Positions 7,126-14,159 are shown, counted from the stretch's first letter. The stretch is 44,532 nucleotides of DNA from an uncultured Oscillospiraceae bacterium (GCA_944386975.1 CALXDC010000018.1:1-44532), one strand, 5' to 3'. Notes: generated by a model not told the origin, from the letters alone. Numbers and translations are program-made.

Positions 7126-7461
7126 TCAAAAGAAATCCGCCAGGTCCACCACCACGGCCCTCCTGCGCCCCGCCTCCGGCGCGTCCGCAGCGGGCAGGCC
7201 GTAGAACTCCCGGAGGATCCGCTCCGCCTCACCCGGCATCACGCAGGAGAAATTCCCCGTCTTGTGCTGGTCGGCAAAGGCCTTGATCTTACGCTCCGCC
7301 TCCACGATGCCCATTTGCGGGTTGTCCAGATCCCGGTCGATCAGCTCCGCGCAGTCCGGCTCCCGCCGGCAGAGGTCCATCAGCTGCTCCGCCACCATCC
7401 AGGGGGCCGAGCGCTCCTTGACTGCGGCCTGCTGCGCCTTCAGCTTGTCAATGGCACTCAC
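7126..7461 (-). CDS. PcfK-like / AcrIIA9-family protein
   Basis: The 111-residue protein matches the PcfK-like family: an N-terminal helix SAIDKLKAQQAAV, then LCRREPDCAELIDRDL, a KKIKAFADQHK-like stretch and the conserved ILREFYGLP. Members of this family include AcrIIA9, described as a Cas9 inhibitor, and databases now often use that name. Whether this copy inhibits Cas9 is unknown. GTG at 7461 is chosen because GGGAGG lies eight bases upstream; it overlaps the stop of the DUF3102 gene as GTGA. It directly precedes the PcfJ-like gene, the usual pairing. Confidence 0.8.
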   Translation of the reverse strand: MSAIDKLKAQQAAVKERSAPWMVAEQLMDLCRREPDCAELIDRDLDNPQMGIVEAERKIKAFADQHKTGNFSCVMPGEAERILREFYGLPAADAPEAGRRRAVVVDLADFF

Positions 7462-8435
7462 TCTGCACACCTCCCAATGGCCTCCGCCAGAGCCCGGAGG
7501 GCCTTCTCCATGCCCTGGGCGGCGGTCTGATCCTCCCGGCCCCGGGCCTTTATGAGCAGACCGTGGAGCTTGTTGGCCAGCTCCTGGCCCTGGGTAAACA
7601 ACACTTCGAACATGGCCAGGTCCTTGTCGGCCGAGAGGGCCGCCCGCTTGTCCGCCTTCTCCGCCGCCTCCAGGCGCTGCCGGACCTCGGCCAGACTGTC
7701 CTCGGCGGCTTTCTGCCGCTCCTCGGCCTTTGCCTTGGCGGCCTTGGCCCGGTCCAGCTTGCCCTGCATCTCCGCCACGGCGTCGGCCCTGGCCTTCTCC
7801 ACGGCCTCCTGGTCCACCACGGTCTCCACCGCCACCTCCACCGGCCGGTCCTTGAGCTCCGCCAGCTCCGCCTCCAGGCGGGAAACGTCCCGCATGGCCA
7901 GATCATAGTCCTCCTTGCTGCCCGCCAGCCGAACGTTAAGCAGGCGCATATCCTCCGCCATCTTGGCCCGGGCCTCCTCGGCAGAGGCGGCGTCCGCCTT
8001 GGCCGCCTGGGCGGCCTTCAGCGCCTCATCCCGCTCCCGGATGGCCGCCTCCAGCTGCCGGGCGGACATGTCGACGACGTTGTGCTCCTCCAGGAACTGC
8101 TCCCGCTCCTCCCGGGGCAGGGCCAGCAGGGTCAGGGCCTTTGTGGCGCCCAAATCCGCAAGCGCCTGCGGATTTGACCACTCCCGGGCCAGCCGCATCA
8201 GGTTCTGAGCGGAGCGCTCGGAGAACTCCACCCGCTCCGTCAGCCAGGGCAGCCACTCCCCGTGGGGCAGCAGCGCCTTGGCGTCGATGAGCCTCCTGCC
8301 GATGTCCAGGATGGCGGTCCCGGCCTTTTCCTTGAGGACCAGGATCTCGCCGGTGATGGCCTCAATGTCCTTGGGACCATCGCCGGCGGACTCCATCACG
8401 CTCTTGGCAAAGGCGCCGATCTCAAATTTTGCCAC
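7458..8435 (-). CDS. DUF3102 coiled-coil protein, possible ParA partner
   Basis: This 325-residue protein has an N-terminal DUF3102 domain (about 25-125, with AILDIGRRLIDAKALLPHGE and ERSAQNLMRLAREW). A long alanine/glutamate-rich coiled coil (about 130-280) and a helical tail follow. The start is GTG at 8435 with GGAGGT upstream. It overlaps the ParA gene by 14 bases. ParA followed by a DNA-binding coiled-coil protein is the layout of partition operons. Two near-identical palindromes in this element, one inside this gene, could be its binding sites (inference). Confidence 0.78.
   Translation of the reverse strand: MAKFEIGAFAKSVMESAGDGPKDIEAITGEILVLKEKAGTAILDIGRRLIDAKALLPHGEWLPWLTERVEFSERSAQNLMRLAREWSNPQALADLGATKALTLLALPREEREQFLEEHNVVDMSARQLEAAIRERDEALKAAQAAKADAASAEEARAKMAEDMRLLNVRLAGSKEDYDLAMRDVSRLEAELAELKDRPVEVAVETVVDQEAVEKARADAVAEMQGKLDRAKAAKAKAEERQKAAEDSLAEVRQRLEAAEKADKRAALSADKDLAMFEVLFTQGQELANKLHGLLIKARGREDQTAAQGMEKALRALAEAIGRCAE
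8150..8176. repeat. 28-bp-type palindrome, copy inside the DUF3102 gene
   Basis: The sequence reads CCAAATCCGCAAGC followed by a nearly symmetrical right arm. It is almost identical to the perfect palindrome at 15149-15176, differing at one central base and one edge base. This is a candidate centromere-like or replication site. Confidence 0.75.
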
Positions 8436-9198
8436 AATAATCCACCTCCCCGAAGATCTCCTGGCACAGCAGCCGGTAGTCCCGGCTGGCGGCGCTGGTG
8501 ACGCTGTAGTCCACCACCGACGCCTTCAAAAAAATGCTCTCCGGCACCTTGTCCGTCCGGCGGATGGTCTGGCGGAACACCGGCAGCATGGACCGGAGCA
8601 GCCGCTCCCCCTCCGTCACCGCCGGGCACCGGTGCCACTGGTTGATCAGCACCCCAGCCACCCGGAGGGCCGGGTTGACCTCCCGCATGGAGGACACCTG
8701 GAGCAGCATGTCCGTCATGCCTTCCACGGAAAAGCCGTCCATCAGCACCGGGATGATGATCTCGTCGGCGGCCATCAGGGCCGCGGTGGAGGCCGCCGTG
8801 AAGCCCGGCGGGCAGTCGAAGAGCACCACGTCCACCGTGCCGTCCTCGGCCACCGCCTCCAGGAAGTCCTGCAGGGCGGTGAGCCCGGCGGCCCCCCGGC
8901 GCAGGGCCGCCAGGTCCAGCCGGTACAGCTCCTGACTGGCCGGCAGAAGCAGCAGCCTCGGCTTGACGCCGATCACGTTGTCCATCCAGTAGGGGTCGTG
9001 GTTCCCCTCCAGCACCTCCGCCAGAGTGACGGTGTCCGGCACTTCCCCGAGGTAGAACCGGGTGAGATTGCATTGGCCATCACAATCCACCACCAGCACC
9101 CGCTTGCCGTAGGTCTCCGTGAGAATGTGGGCCAGGGAGATGGTGGTCACCGTCTTCCCCACCCCGCCTTTGAGATTTTCAATCGCTATTGCCCTCAT
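8422..9198 (-). CDS. ParA-family partition ATPase
   Basis: The 258-residue protein has a deviant Walker A box KGGVGKTVTT (about 10-19), the switch segment VLVVDCDGQCNLT (about 34-46) and Walker B VVLFDCPPG (about 121-129), all typical of ParA/Soj. ParA proteins move DNA along the nucleoid together with a centromere-binding partner. It sits in the replication operon directly after dnaB and overlaps the DUF3102 gene. It is clearly distinct from the chromosomal ParA at 33842-34597. Its presence suggests that the element can persist as an episome. Confidence 0.9.
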   Translation of the reverse strand: MRAIAIENLKGGVGKTVTTISLAHILTETYGKRVLVVDCDGQCNLTRFYLGEVPDTVTLAEVLEGNHDPYWMDNVIGVKPRLLLLPASQELYRLDLAALRRGAAGLTALQDFLEAVAEDGTVDVVLFDCPPGFTAASTAALMAADEIIIPVLMDGFSVEGMTDMLLQVSSMREVNPALRVAGVLINQWHRCPAVTEGERLLRSMLPVFRQTIRRTDKVPESIFLKASVVDYSVTSAASRDYRLLCQEIFGEVDYCGKI

Positions 9199-9213
9199 GG
9201 TATGGTCCTCCTG

Positions 9214-10596
9214 TCAAAATGGCAGATCCGGAGTCTCCCCCAGCTCTGTAAAACTCACCTGCCCACTTGCCTCACGGCTCTGGGCCTTGGCCTTCCGCCC
9301 GGCATCCACCAGGCTCCGCATGACGCTGCGGCCGCCGGCGTCCGTCAGCACAGAAAAGGTCTGCTTGTCTCCGTCAAAATACAGCGGCCAGCGCCCCAGC
9401 TTGTACTCCTTGTTCTTGGCGATCTTGAGGATCCGGTGCTGGTCCTTATTGAGGTCCTTGTCCTTGGGATCCGGCCGGAACAGCAGGAAGATCATGTCCG
9501 CGTCCTGCTCAAACTGACCGCTCTCCTTGAGGTCGTGCATATCCGGCTCCCGCCAGCCGCCGGAGCGCTCCTGCCGGGTCAGCTGGGCCAGCTCCACCAC
9601 CAGCGTACCCGTCCGCTGGGCGAAGGTGTGCAGGGCCATGGAGACCGACGCCATCTGCTCCTGCCGGGTGGCCCGCCGGTCCAGCTCCGGCTGCACCAGC
9701 TGCACATAGTCGATAAAGATCACCTGGAACCCATAGGCCCGGCTGACCGCCTGGATCTCCGTGGCCGTCATGCCGGAGGCCTGGAGCACAGTCAGGTCCC
9801 GCTTGAGCATGTCGTCGGACTTGGCGATCAAGGCGGACCAGTCCCCCTCGGAGAGGCTGCGGGTCTTGATATCCCGGGCGCTGATCTGAGCCACATGGCT
9901 CACCATGCGGTCCCGGACCTTGCCCTTGCGGGTCTCCAGGGAGAAAAAGCCGACCTTGTACCGCCCGGCCATGTGATAGGCCATCATCAGGGCCAGGGCC
10001 GTCTTGCCGTCGGAGGGGTACCCGCCCACCATGACCACGTCCCCCAGTTCGGTGAAGGCCCCCTCGTCCACCTGGCCCAGGCCGAAGGAGACATATTCCG
10101 GCGCCGGGGTATCCGGATTCTGGGCGGTGAAAAAATCGTCCAGCATCTCCCGCATGGTCCAGGCGTCGGTCCGGCGGCCGTCGCTGAGCAGCTGCCCCAG
10201 GTCCGCGCACAGGGGGCGGCACTCGTCCAGGGTGATGGCCTCCCCCAGCTTTTGGGCCACATCCCGGACCCGCTGCAGCCGGGCCTGCTGCCGGCAGAGG
10301 GCGGCGTACTCCCGCCAGTTGGCGCTGGTGGGCGTGATCTCCATGAGCTCCACCATGTAGCCGTTGTAGTTGGGACCGATCCGGTCCCGGATGGTAATGG
10401 CGTCCACCGGGCTGCCGGCGCGGAACAGCGCCCGGGCCGTCTGGTAGATCAAGCGGTTTGCCTGGTTGAGGAAATCCTCCGGCGCCACGGCGGAGAGCAG
10501 TTCGCTCGCAATATCCGGATCGATCAGCAGCGACCCGATGACGGCCCGCTCCGCGTCCAGCTGGTGCTCCAACTTGGCCTGACTGCTCACTGCCAT
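9214..10596 (-). CDS. Replicative DNA helicase, DnaB family
   Basis: The 460-residue protein has the DnaB layout. An N-terminal domain (about 8-110, AERAVIGSLL) is followed by a RecA-like core with Walker A GGYPSDGKTA (191-200), Walker B VIFIDYVQL (292-300) and a later QLTRQ/ESGQFEQDADMI segment (about 345-375). DnaB unwinds DNA as a hexamer at the replication fork. It overlaps the upstream initiator gene by ten bases, so initiator and helicase are co-translated. It replaces or supplements the host helicase for this element. Confidence 0.93.
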   Translation of the reverse strand: MAVSSQAKLEHQLDAERAVIGSLLIDPDIASELLSAVAPEDFLNQANRLIYQTARALFRAGSPVDAITIRDRIGPNYNGYMVELMEITPTSANWREYAALCRQQARLQRVRDVAQKLGEAITLDECRPLCADLGQLLSDGRRTDAWTMREMLDDFFTAQNPDTPAPEYVSFGLGQVDEGAFTELGDVVMVGGYPSDGKTALALMMAYHMAGRYKVGFFSLETRKGKVRDRMVSHVAQISARDIKTRSLSEGDWSALIAKSDDMLKRDLTVLQASGMTATEIQAVSRAYGFQVIFIDYVQLVQPELDRRATRQEQMASVSMALHTFAQRTGTLVVELAQLTRQERSGGWREPDMHDLKESGQFEQDADMIFLLFRPDPKDKDLNKDQHRILKIAKNKEYKLGRWPLYFDGDKQTFSVLTDAGGRSVMRSLVDAGRKAKAQSREASGQVSFTELGETPDLPF

Positions 10597-11390
10597 CCGT
10601 AGGACCTCCCCTCCCCGGGTGGGTCAGGTACGGGAGGCCGTGCCTCCGCCTCCACCCATCGGGCGTTGTTCAGGTAGGTGCTGGCGTAGGGCTTGCCGAT
10701 GCCGGCCTGCCAGCCGGGGGAGGCCACCTGACGCTCCAGTGCCCGGCCGATCCGGGCGATCAGGGCGTCGTCGGGCCGCAGCTTGTCCCAGGCCCGGATG
10801 GCCGCCTGCCGGTCCTCGTTGCGGACGTTGGCGCTGTAGTAGGCCCAAAAGGCCTCGAACCGCTCCGGCTTCCACGCCGCGGTGGTCTTGGGCGTCCTGC
10901 CTGCCCTGGGCCGCTTCTTTTTGGCCGCCTCCTCACCCGGTCCCCCTTGGGGGACTATAGGGGGTATATATAACTGGTCAGTAACTGTATCCTTATTACA
11001 TTTCACCGTTTCGTGAAATCGATTTCCCCGTTCGGTGAAATGCATTTCACCGTTTGGTGAAATGGGAACGAGCAGCTCATAGACCTCCAGAACGCTGTCA
11101 GCCAGGGCATACCAGACCGTCCGGTCTGTCCTGTCCTCGCTGTAGTTCCCGGTCAGCAGCGCCTCCTGTTCCTTGAGCTTGGCGATGATCCGCTCCAGCT
11201 GCCGCCTGGACCAGAAGGGAAACAGCTTGGCCAGGGCCTCTAAGGTGTTGTAGGTCCAGGTGCGCCCGTCGTGAAAGTGCTTCCCGTTGGCCTGATTTTT
11301 CGCCACCCAGAAGGCCATGGCGTGGAGGAAGATAGCGCCGTCCACCCCGTACCGCTGGGCCAGCTCCGCCTTGAAATGAAACTCTGTCAC
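10587..11390 (-). CDS. Replication initiator / replisome organiser protein
   Basis: The 267-residue protein has an N-terminal winged-helix part (about 1-100, with FWSRRQLERIIAKLKEQE), a variable centre and a basic C-terminal domain (about 165-260, FEAFWAYYSANVRNEDRQAA) typical of phage initiators that load DnaB. Codons 110-131 coincide with three tandem 22-bp iterons on the DNA, as in lambda gene O, where the origin lies inside the initiator gene. It begins the initiator-DnaB-ParA block. A short RNA is encoded antisense to its leader (11438-11500). Confidence 0.82.
   Translation of the reverse strand: MTEFHFKAELAQRYGVDGAIFLHAMAFWVAKNQANGKHFHDGRTWTYNTLEALAKLFPFWSRRQLERIIAKLKEQEALLTGNYSEDRTDRTVWYALADSVLEVYELLVPISPNGEMHFTERGNRFHETVKCNKDTVTDQLYIPPIVPQGGPGEEAAKKKRPRAGRTPKTTAAWKPERFEAFWAYYSANVRNEDRQAAIRAWDKLRPDDALIARIGRALERQVASPGWQAGIGKPYASTYLNNARWVEAEARPPVPDPPGEGRSYGWQ
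10999..11064. repeat. Three tandem 22-bp iterons, candidate replication origin
   Basis: Three copies (10999-11020, 11021-11042 and 11043-11064) abut without gaps. Copy 3 contains perfect arms ATTTCACC and GGTGAAAT around GTTT; copies 1 and 2 differ at a few bases. The repeats lie inside the initiator gene, the place where lambda-type origins occur. Confidence 0.85.
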
Positions 11391-11402
11391 CCGGTTCCCC
11401 CC

Positions 11403-11431
11403 TTGCGTTGCCGCCTGTTTTGTGCTATACT
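11403..11431 (+). promoter_or_regulatory. Promoter of the antisense RNA
   Basis: TTGCGT (11403-11408), a 17-base spacer ending in TGC, and TATACT (11426-11431) form an extended -10 promoter. It points against the surrounding minus-strand operon, and no plus-strand reading frame follows. Confidence 0.8.
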
Positions 11432-11437
11432 GAATCT

Positions 11438-11500
11438 GCCCGCATGGGGGATCTCCCCATGTCCGCCCCGTAAGGCCTGCCCGCCTGCGGGGCTTTTTTT
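11438..11500 (+). ncRNA. Putative short antisense RNA over the initiator leader
   Basis: A transcript from the promoter at 11403-11431 would start near 11438. It would fold a first hairpin (CATGGGG/CCCCATG, 11443-11461) and end at a strong bipartite hairpin followed by seven T (11465-11500), giving about 63 nucleotides. It is complementary to the mRNA leader 48-110 bases upstream of the initiator start. This resembles plasmid counter-transcribed RNAs that limit Rep synthesis. Function is inferred from position only. Confidence 0.68.
11465..11500 (+). terminator. Terminator of the antisense RNA
   Basis: GCCCCG and AGGC pair with GCCT and CGGGGC, followed by TTTTTTT. The T run is only on the plus strand, so it does not serve the minus-strand operon. 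Confidence 0.85.
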
Positions 11501-11508
11501 ATGTCCTC

Positions 11509-11757
11509 TCACGGCCGGCCCTCCATCCTGGCGGTGTAGAGTCCCTCCCCGCTGCCCATAGCCGCCTCCAGGGCCGCTAAGTCCCAGTATTGGATCACCT
11601 GGACCTCCGCCGCCTGCCGCTGCCGGGCCTGGGCATCCAGCCGGGCGGCGTACTTCCCGGCGGTTACCCACAGGGCGGCCGCCGCCATAATCAGCACCGC
11701 CAGCCAGATCCGCCGCAGCCACCGCCGCCGGCGCAGCTGCTCCCTCGTTCTGCTCAT
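11509..11757 (-). CDS. Small single-pass membrane protein
   Basis: The 82-residue protein has a very basic N-terminus (MSRTREQLRRRRWLRR), one transmembrane helix (about 17-34, IWLAVLIMAAAALWVTAG) and a helical C-terminal part. The positive-inside rule places the N-terminus in the cytoplasm. The start overlaps the stop of the preceding gene. No family is recognised. The leader between it and the initiator gene contains the antisense RNA region. Confidence 0.68.
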   Translation of the reverse strand: MSRTREQLRRRRWLRRIWLAVLIMAAAALWVTAGKYAARLDAQARQRQAAEVQVIQYWDLAALEAAMGSGEGLYTARMEGRP

Positions 11758-12110
11758 GCCTGACTCTCCTCTTCGGTGTAGTGGACTTTCCCGTCATCGT
11801 CGCGCCAGCAGTCGTAGACCCGGCCATCCGTAAACTCCAGACGGCAATGGCTGCCCCTTCGAGAGACCTCCTGAATTTTGCCTTCGGGGAAGGATCTGTA
11901 GATGTCATCCAGGATCAGGATAACGGTGGAGATCTGCCTGCATCCGGCGGAAAATCCACGATCAAGGGACTCCACATAGATCTCCTCCTCCGGCGTCAGA
12001 TCGTCCCGCCACTCCTGAGTCTCCGGGGCCTCCGTCTCCTCGGTCCAGATCCGGTACAGGCCTTCACGCCGCTCCTCCGGGAGCATGGTGGCATCGTTGA
12101 TCTGCGTCAT
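11754..12110 (-). CDS. Hypothetical acidic protein, 118 residues
   Basis: I do not recognise it. The N-terminal half is acidic (PEERREGLYRIWTEE, WRDDLTPEEEIYVESLD). The C-terminal half looks like a small beta barrel (about 80-118, SRRGSHCRLEFTDGRVYDCW), similar in feel to Sm/KOW-like nucleic-acid-binding folds, but this is weak. It overlaps both neighbours by four bases in the early operon. Confidence 0.65.
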   Translation of the reverse strand: MTQINDATMLPEERREGLYRIWTEETEAPETQEWRDDLTPEEEIYVESLDRGFSAGCRQISTVILILDDIYRSFPEGKIQEVSRRGSHCRLEFTDGRVYDCWRDDDGKVHYTEEESQA

Positions 12111-12334
12111 GCGGCGCCTCCGTCATCCGTGGCCCGCTCGGCCACCCACTTGTCAAAGAGCTTGGTGTAGATTTCAAAGATCCGGTGCTTCCCCTCCGGG
12201 GTGCGGATGCAGATGGCAAAGGGGTAGAGCCCCGCCTCGATGCCGGCGGCCAGACGCTCGTTGGACGTGGGCACCCCCAACTGCCGCATCCGGACCGCCA
12301 GCTCACAGAGGGTCATGGTCTCAATTTTCAGCAT
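12107..12334 (-). CDS. Small winged-helix-like protein
   Basis: The 75-residue protein has the pattern N-E-R-L-x-A-G-I-E-x-G-x-Y-P-F-A-I-C-I-R followed by a tyrosine and tryptophan-containing tail. A related pattern (LRASIEQGKCPFGFCWR) occurs in the small gene next to the integrase of element B (17938-18195). Proteins with this layout are frequent in Clostridia phages and are probably MerR/excisionase-like DNA binders. It overlaps the upstream regulator gene by 14 bases. Confidence 0.68.
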   Translation of the reverse strand: MLKIETMTLCELAVRMRQLGVPTSNERLAAGIEAGLYPFAICIRTPEGKHRIFEIYTKLFDKWVAERATDDGGAA

Positions 12335-12782
12335 GATGATGTACCTCCTCAGACAGTTTGAGATTCAGCGCCGCCCGGACCAGATCGTCCAGGTCGGCCA
12401 GGATGGCGTCGAACAGGGGCCGCTCAGTCTCGTCGATGACGCCGTCCTCGGCGATCTGCAGCAGCTCCCGGTCTCGGTGCTGCTCGGCGAAGCGGACCAC
12501 CTTGTTGATCAGCTGGATGGACGCCCGGGGCAGGTCCAGCACCTGGACCTCCGGCACGACCTTGATCTCCCCGGAGGCGATCCGGTTGTGCTGATAGGCC
12601 AGATACAGGGCGTCGTAGACGATGCACATGCGATCCACCACGTCGGCCGGGGGCAGACGGTGGTAGCCCTCATAGGCCTTGATGCTCTCCACGGAGATGC
12701 CGAGTGCCTCAGCGGCCCCCTCCTGGGTCTTTCCGGCCTTGACCCGGGCTGTTTTGTAAATATTCGTGTCATACATGGACAT
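12321..12782 (-). CDS. XRE-family regulator with long C-terminal domain
   Basis: The 153-residue protein has an N-terminal helix-turn-helix (about 8-50, ARVKAGKTQEGAAEALGIS, then VESIKAYEGYHRLP) and a helical C-terminal domain (about 70-150). ATG at 12782 is chosen because AAAGGAG lies at proper spacing; a second ATG two codons later is possible. It is the second gene of the early operon after the Cro-like gene. It may be a CII- or antirepressor-like regulator (inference). Confidence 0.75.
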   Translation of the reverse strand: MSMYDTNIYKTARVKAGKTQEGAAEALGISVESIKAYEGYHRLPPADVVDRMCIVYDALYLAYQHNRIASGEIKVVPEVQVLDLPRASIQLINKVVRFAEQHRDRELLQIAEDGVIDETERPLFDAILADLDDLVRAALNLKLSEEVHHHAEN

Positions 12783-12814
12783 GGACAAATTCTCCTTTCG
12801 CGGGATAAGATAAA

Positions 12815-13009
12815 TCATGCAGAGCGGTCCCGGCCCAGCAGCTCGTCCACCGAGCAGCCGAAGAGCTCCGCCAGCTTGATCAGGTTGGCAGTGGAAGGGT
12901 AGGCCTTGCCCTCCTCCCAGGCGATCAGGGAGGGGCGGGCCACTCCCATCCGCCGGGCCAGCTCGCTGCGGTTCATACCTGCCGCTTCTCTCAACCGCTT
13001 GATATTCAA
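12815..13009 (-). CDS. Cro-like XRE regulator
   Basis: The 64-residue protein is almost entirely a helix-turn-helix domain: LREAAGMNRSELARRMGVA, then SLIAWEEGKAYPSTANLIKLA. Minimal single-domain XRE proteins at the head of an early operon, divergent from a repressor, are typical of Cro. Its promoter (13045-13073) carries a GTAG-N7-CTAC operator exactly in the spacer, so it is a controlled early promoter. Confidence 0.85.
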   Translation of the reverse strand: MNIKRLREAAGMNRSELARRMGVARPSLIAWEEGKAYPSTANLIKLAELFGCSVDELLGRDRSA

Positions 13010-13044
13010 GGACTTTCACCTCCTTTACATCCATGGATTTGCAT

Positions 13045-13073
13045 GGTATAGTAGTCTGTAACTACAGGTACAA
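13045..13073 (-). promoter_or_regulatory. Early-operon promoter with operator in the spacer
   Basis: Read on the minus strand, TTGTAC (13073-13068), a 17-base spacer and TATACC (13050-13045) precede the Cro-like gene by 35 bases. The operator at 13051-13065 fills the spacer. Confidence 0.8.
13051..13065. promoter_or_regulatory. Operator type 1, copy 1
   Basis: GTAGTCTGTAACTAC, a GTAG-N7-CTAC inverted repeat, lies between the -35 and -10 boxes of the early promoter. Confidence 0.75.
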
Positions 13074-13192
13074 GCTATTGCTATGAAGCCAAACAAACCG
13101 CTTGGCCGATCACAGGAGGGAATGTCAGATTGAATTGGGATAAATTACACAGATTCTCCCGTTTATTACCTCTCTGAGTTCCCTGCTGTCCG

Positions 13193-13669
13193 TCATTGTG
13201 GCCTTCTACGCTGTGCAGCAGGCCCGCAAAACTGCTTTGACCGGCACCTACTTTTCCGAAATGGCCCAGGCCTATTCCGGGTATTTGCGCTGTGTATCTG
13301 AGTTCGTTTTCCGCCGCGGCCTGGGGGAGCGTGACGCCCTGGCGGCATCGCTCTACCGCCTCCAGCTGGTCGCCTCCAGAGAGATCGCCAGCGACGCCCA
13401 GGAGCTTTATGTTTTCCTCTTGGCCTGGGCGTCGTCAAATCCGGCGGGGGCGTTGGAAGTGGATGAGCAATTGAATAGTTTAGGAGCGAAAATGAGGGAA
13501 CATCTGGATCAGGCTCGAAAGTACGGCCGTCTGTAAAGAGCTCCCGGAAAAGCTCCCGGATCTCCTGCACCCCGATCCCCAACACGAGGATCAGCTCCAG
13601 TGCTGTGCAGGCGGTGACAAACCCCAGGCACCACAGATCAATGGGACGAATTTCTTGGATCTCCCTCAC
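13193..13669 (-). CDS. Possible small membrane protein, convergent with 13198-13536
   Basis: From GTG at 13669 the first 44 residues look real: a charged start, then a hydrophobic helix (LWCLGFVTACTALELILVLGIGV) and an amphipathic segment. Beyond about 13536 the frame runs antisense to the plus-strand gene and becomes proline/arginine-rich, as shadow frames do. Either the gene is short and its end has been overrun, or the whole frame is accidental. Its promoter would lie in the operator region around 13696-13740. Confidence 0.3.
   Translation of the reverse strand: MREIQEIRPIDLWCLGFVTACTALELILVLGIGVQEIRELFRELFTDGRTFEPDPDVPSFSLLNYSIAHPLPTPPPDLTTPRPRGKHKAPGRRWRSLWRRPAGGGRAMPPGRHAPPGRGGKRTQIHSANTRNRPGPFRKSRCRSKQFCGPAAQRRRPQ
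13198..13536 (+). CDS. Small membrane-anchored protein, N-terminus apparently frameshifted
   Basis: The frame encodes AFYAVQQARKTALTGTYFSEM followed by a helical soluble domain. The same frame is open upstream to 13144 and would add ILPFITSLSSLLSVIV, making a full transmembrane anchor, but it has no usual start codon. A strong ribosome site (AGGAGGG) instead precedes TTG AAT TGG GAT AAA TTA in another frame, which ends at TGA 16 codons later. Joining the two frames gives a normal short anchor protein, so a one-base shift near 13145-13155 is suspected. GTG at 13198 is the first ordinary start left. Confidence 0.5.
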   Translation: MAFYAVQQARKTALTGTYFSEMAQAYSGYLRCVSEFVFRRGLGERDALAASLYRLQLVASREIASDAQELYVFLLAWASSNPAGALEVDEQLNSLGAKMREHLDQARKYGRL

Positions 13670-13695
13670 CCCCTTCCCGCCCGGCGGTGCAATTT

Positions 13696-13710
13696 GTAGT
13701 TACTGTCTAC
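13696..13710. promoter_or_regulatory. Operator type 1, copy 2
   Basis: GTAGTTACTGTCTAC. Its reverse complement matches the operator at 13051-13065 at 13 of 15 positions, and the GTAG/CTAC ends are conserved. Confidence 0.7.
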
Positions 13711-13722
13711 ACTCTTAGGATA

Positions 13723-13789
13723 AATCCGTAATTACGGATTGTCAATAGTGTTAAGCCGTAATTACATATTTTATCCGTAATCACGAATT
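13723..13789. promoter_or_regulatory. Operator type 2, three 18-bp copies
   Basis: A perfect 18-bp palindrome AATCCGTAATTACGGATT (13723-13740) is followed by two copies each matching at 15 of 18 positions (13753-13770 and 13772-13789). They surround a weak promoter (TTGTCA at 13739-13744 and TTACAT at 13762-13767) upstream of the repressor-like gene. Confidence 0.78.
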
Positions 13790-13814
13790 CTTTTTATAAT
13801 AGGAGTGATGCCCT

Positions 13815-14159
13815 TTGAATGTCGAAGTTTTTGTGCAAAACATCAAATATTACTGTGCAAAGAAAGGGGTAAAGCCGACAAACGCCTGCAAAGAGAGCGG
13901 CGTTGGTGCCAGTTTTATCTCCGACATCAACCGCGGTCAAACGCCCTCTGTAGCCAAGGTCCAGATGCTGGCCGACTACCTCGGCGTCACCACCAGCGAG
14001 CTGCTGGGCGAAAAAATGCCCGCCACCGGAGAGGGTGACGGGCCGTCAGAGAATGAGACTTTATTCAGAAAACTTTCTCCTGATCTCCAGGAGGAGGCGT
14101 TACGGTACATGCGGTACTTAGCAGCGCAATCAGATAAGCGCGAAGGGTCTGGGGATTGA
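13815..14159 (+). CDS. Repressor-like XRE regulator
   Basis: The 114-residue protein has an N-terminal HTH (about 8-62, with ACKESGVGASFISDINRG and LADYLGVTTSELL) and a short helical C-terminal domain that may dimerise. The start is TTG at 13815 with AGGAG nine bases upstream. It is divergent from the Cro-like operon and preceded by three type 2 operators, fitting an autoregulated lysogeny repressor. No peptidase or S24 domain is present, so induction would not be by RecA-driven self-cleavage. Confidence 0.82.
   Translation: MNVEVFVQNIKYYCAKKGVKPTNACKESGVGASFISDINRGQTPSVAKVQMLADYLGVTTSELLGEKMPATGEGDGPSENETLFRKLSPDLQEEALRYMRYLAAQSDKREGSGD

Noticed and set aside
5237-7204. Long plus-strand frame opposite the PcfJ-like gene
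   Set aside because: High GC makes long antisense frames. The minus-strand frame has family motifs and a ribosome site and the plus-strand one does not.
8278-10602. 774-codon plus-strand frame opposite DUF3102, ParA and DnaB
   Set aside because: It is antisense to three well-recognised genes.
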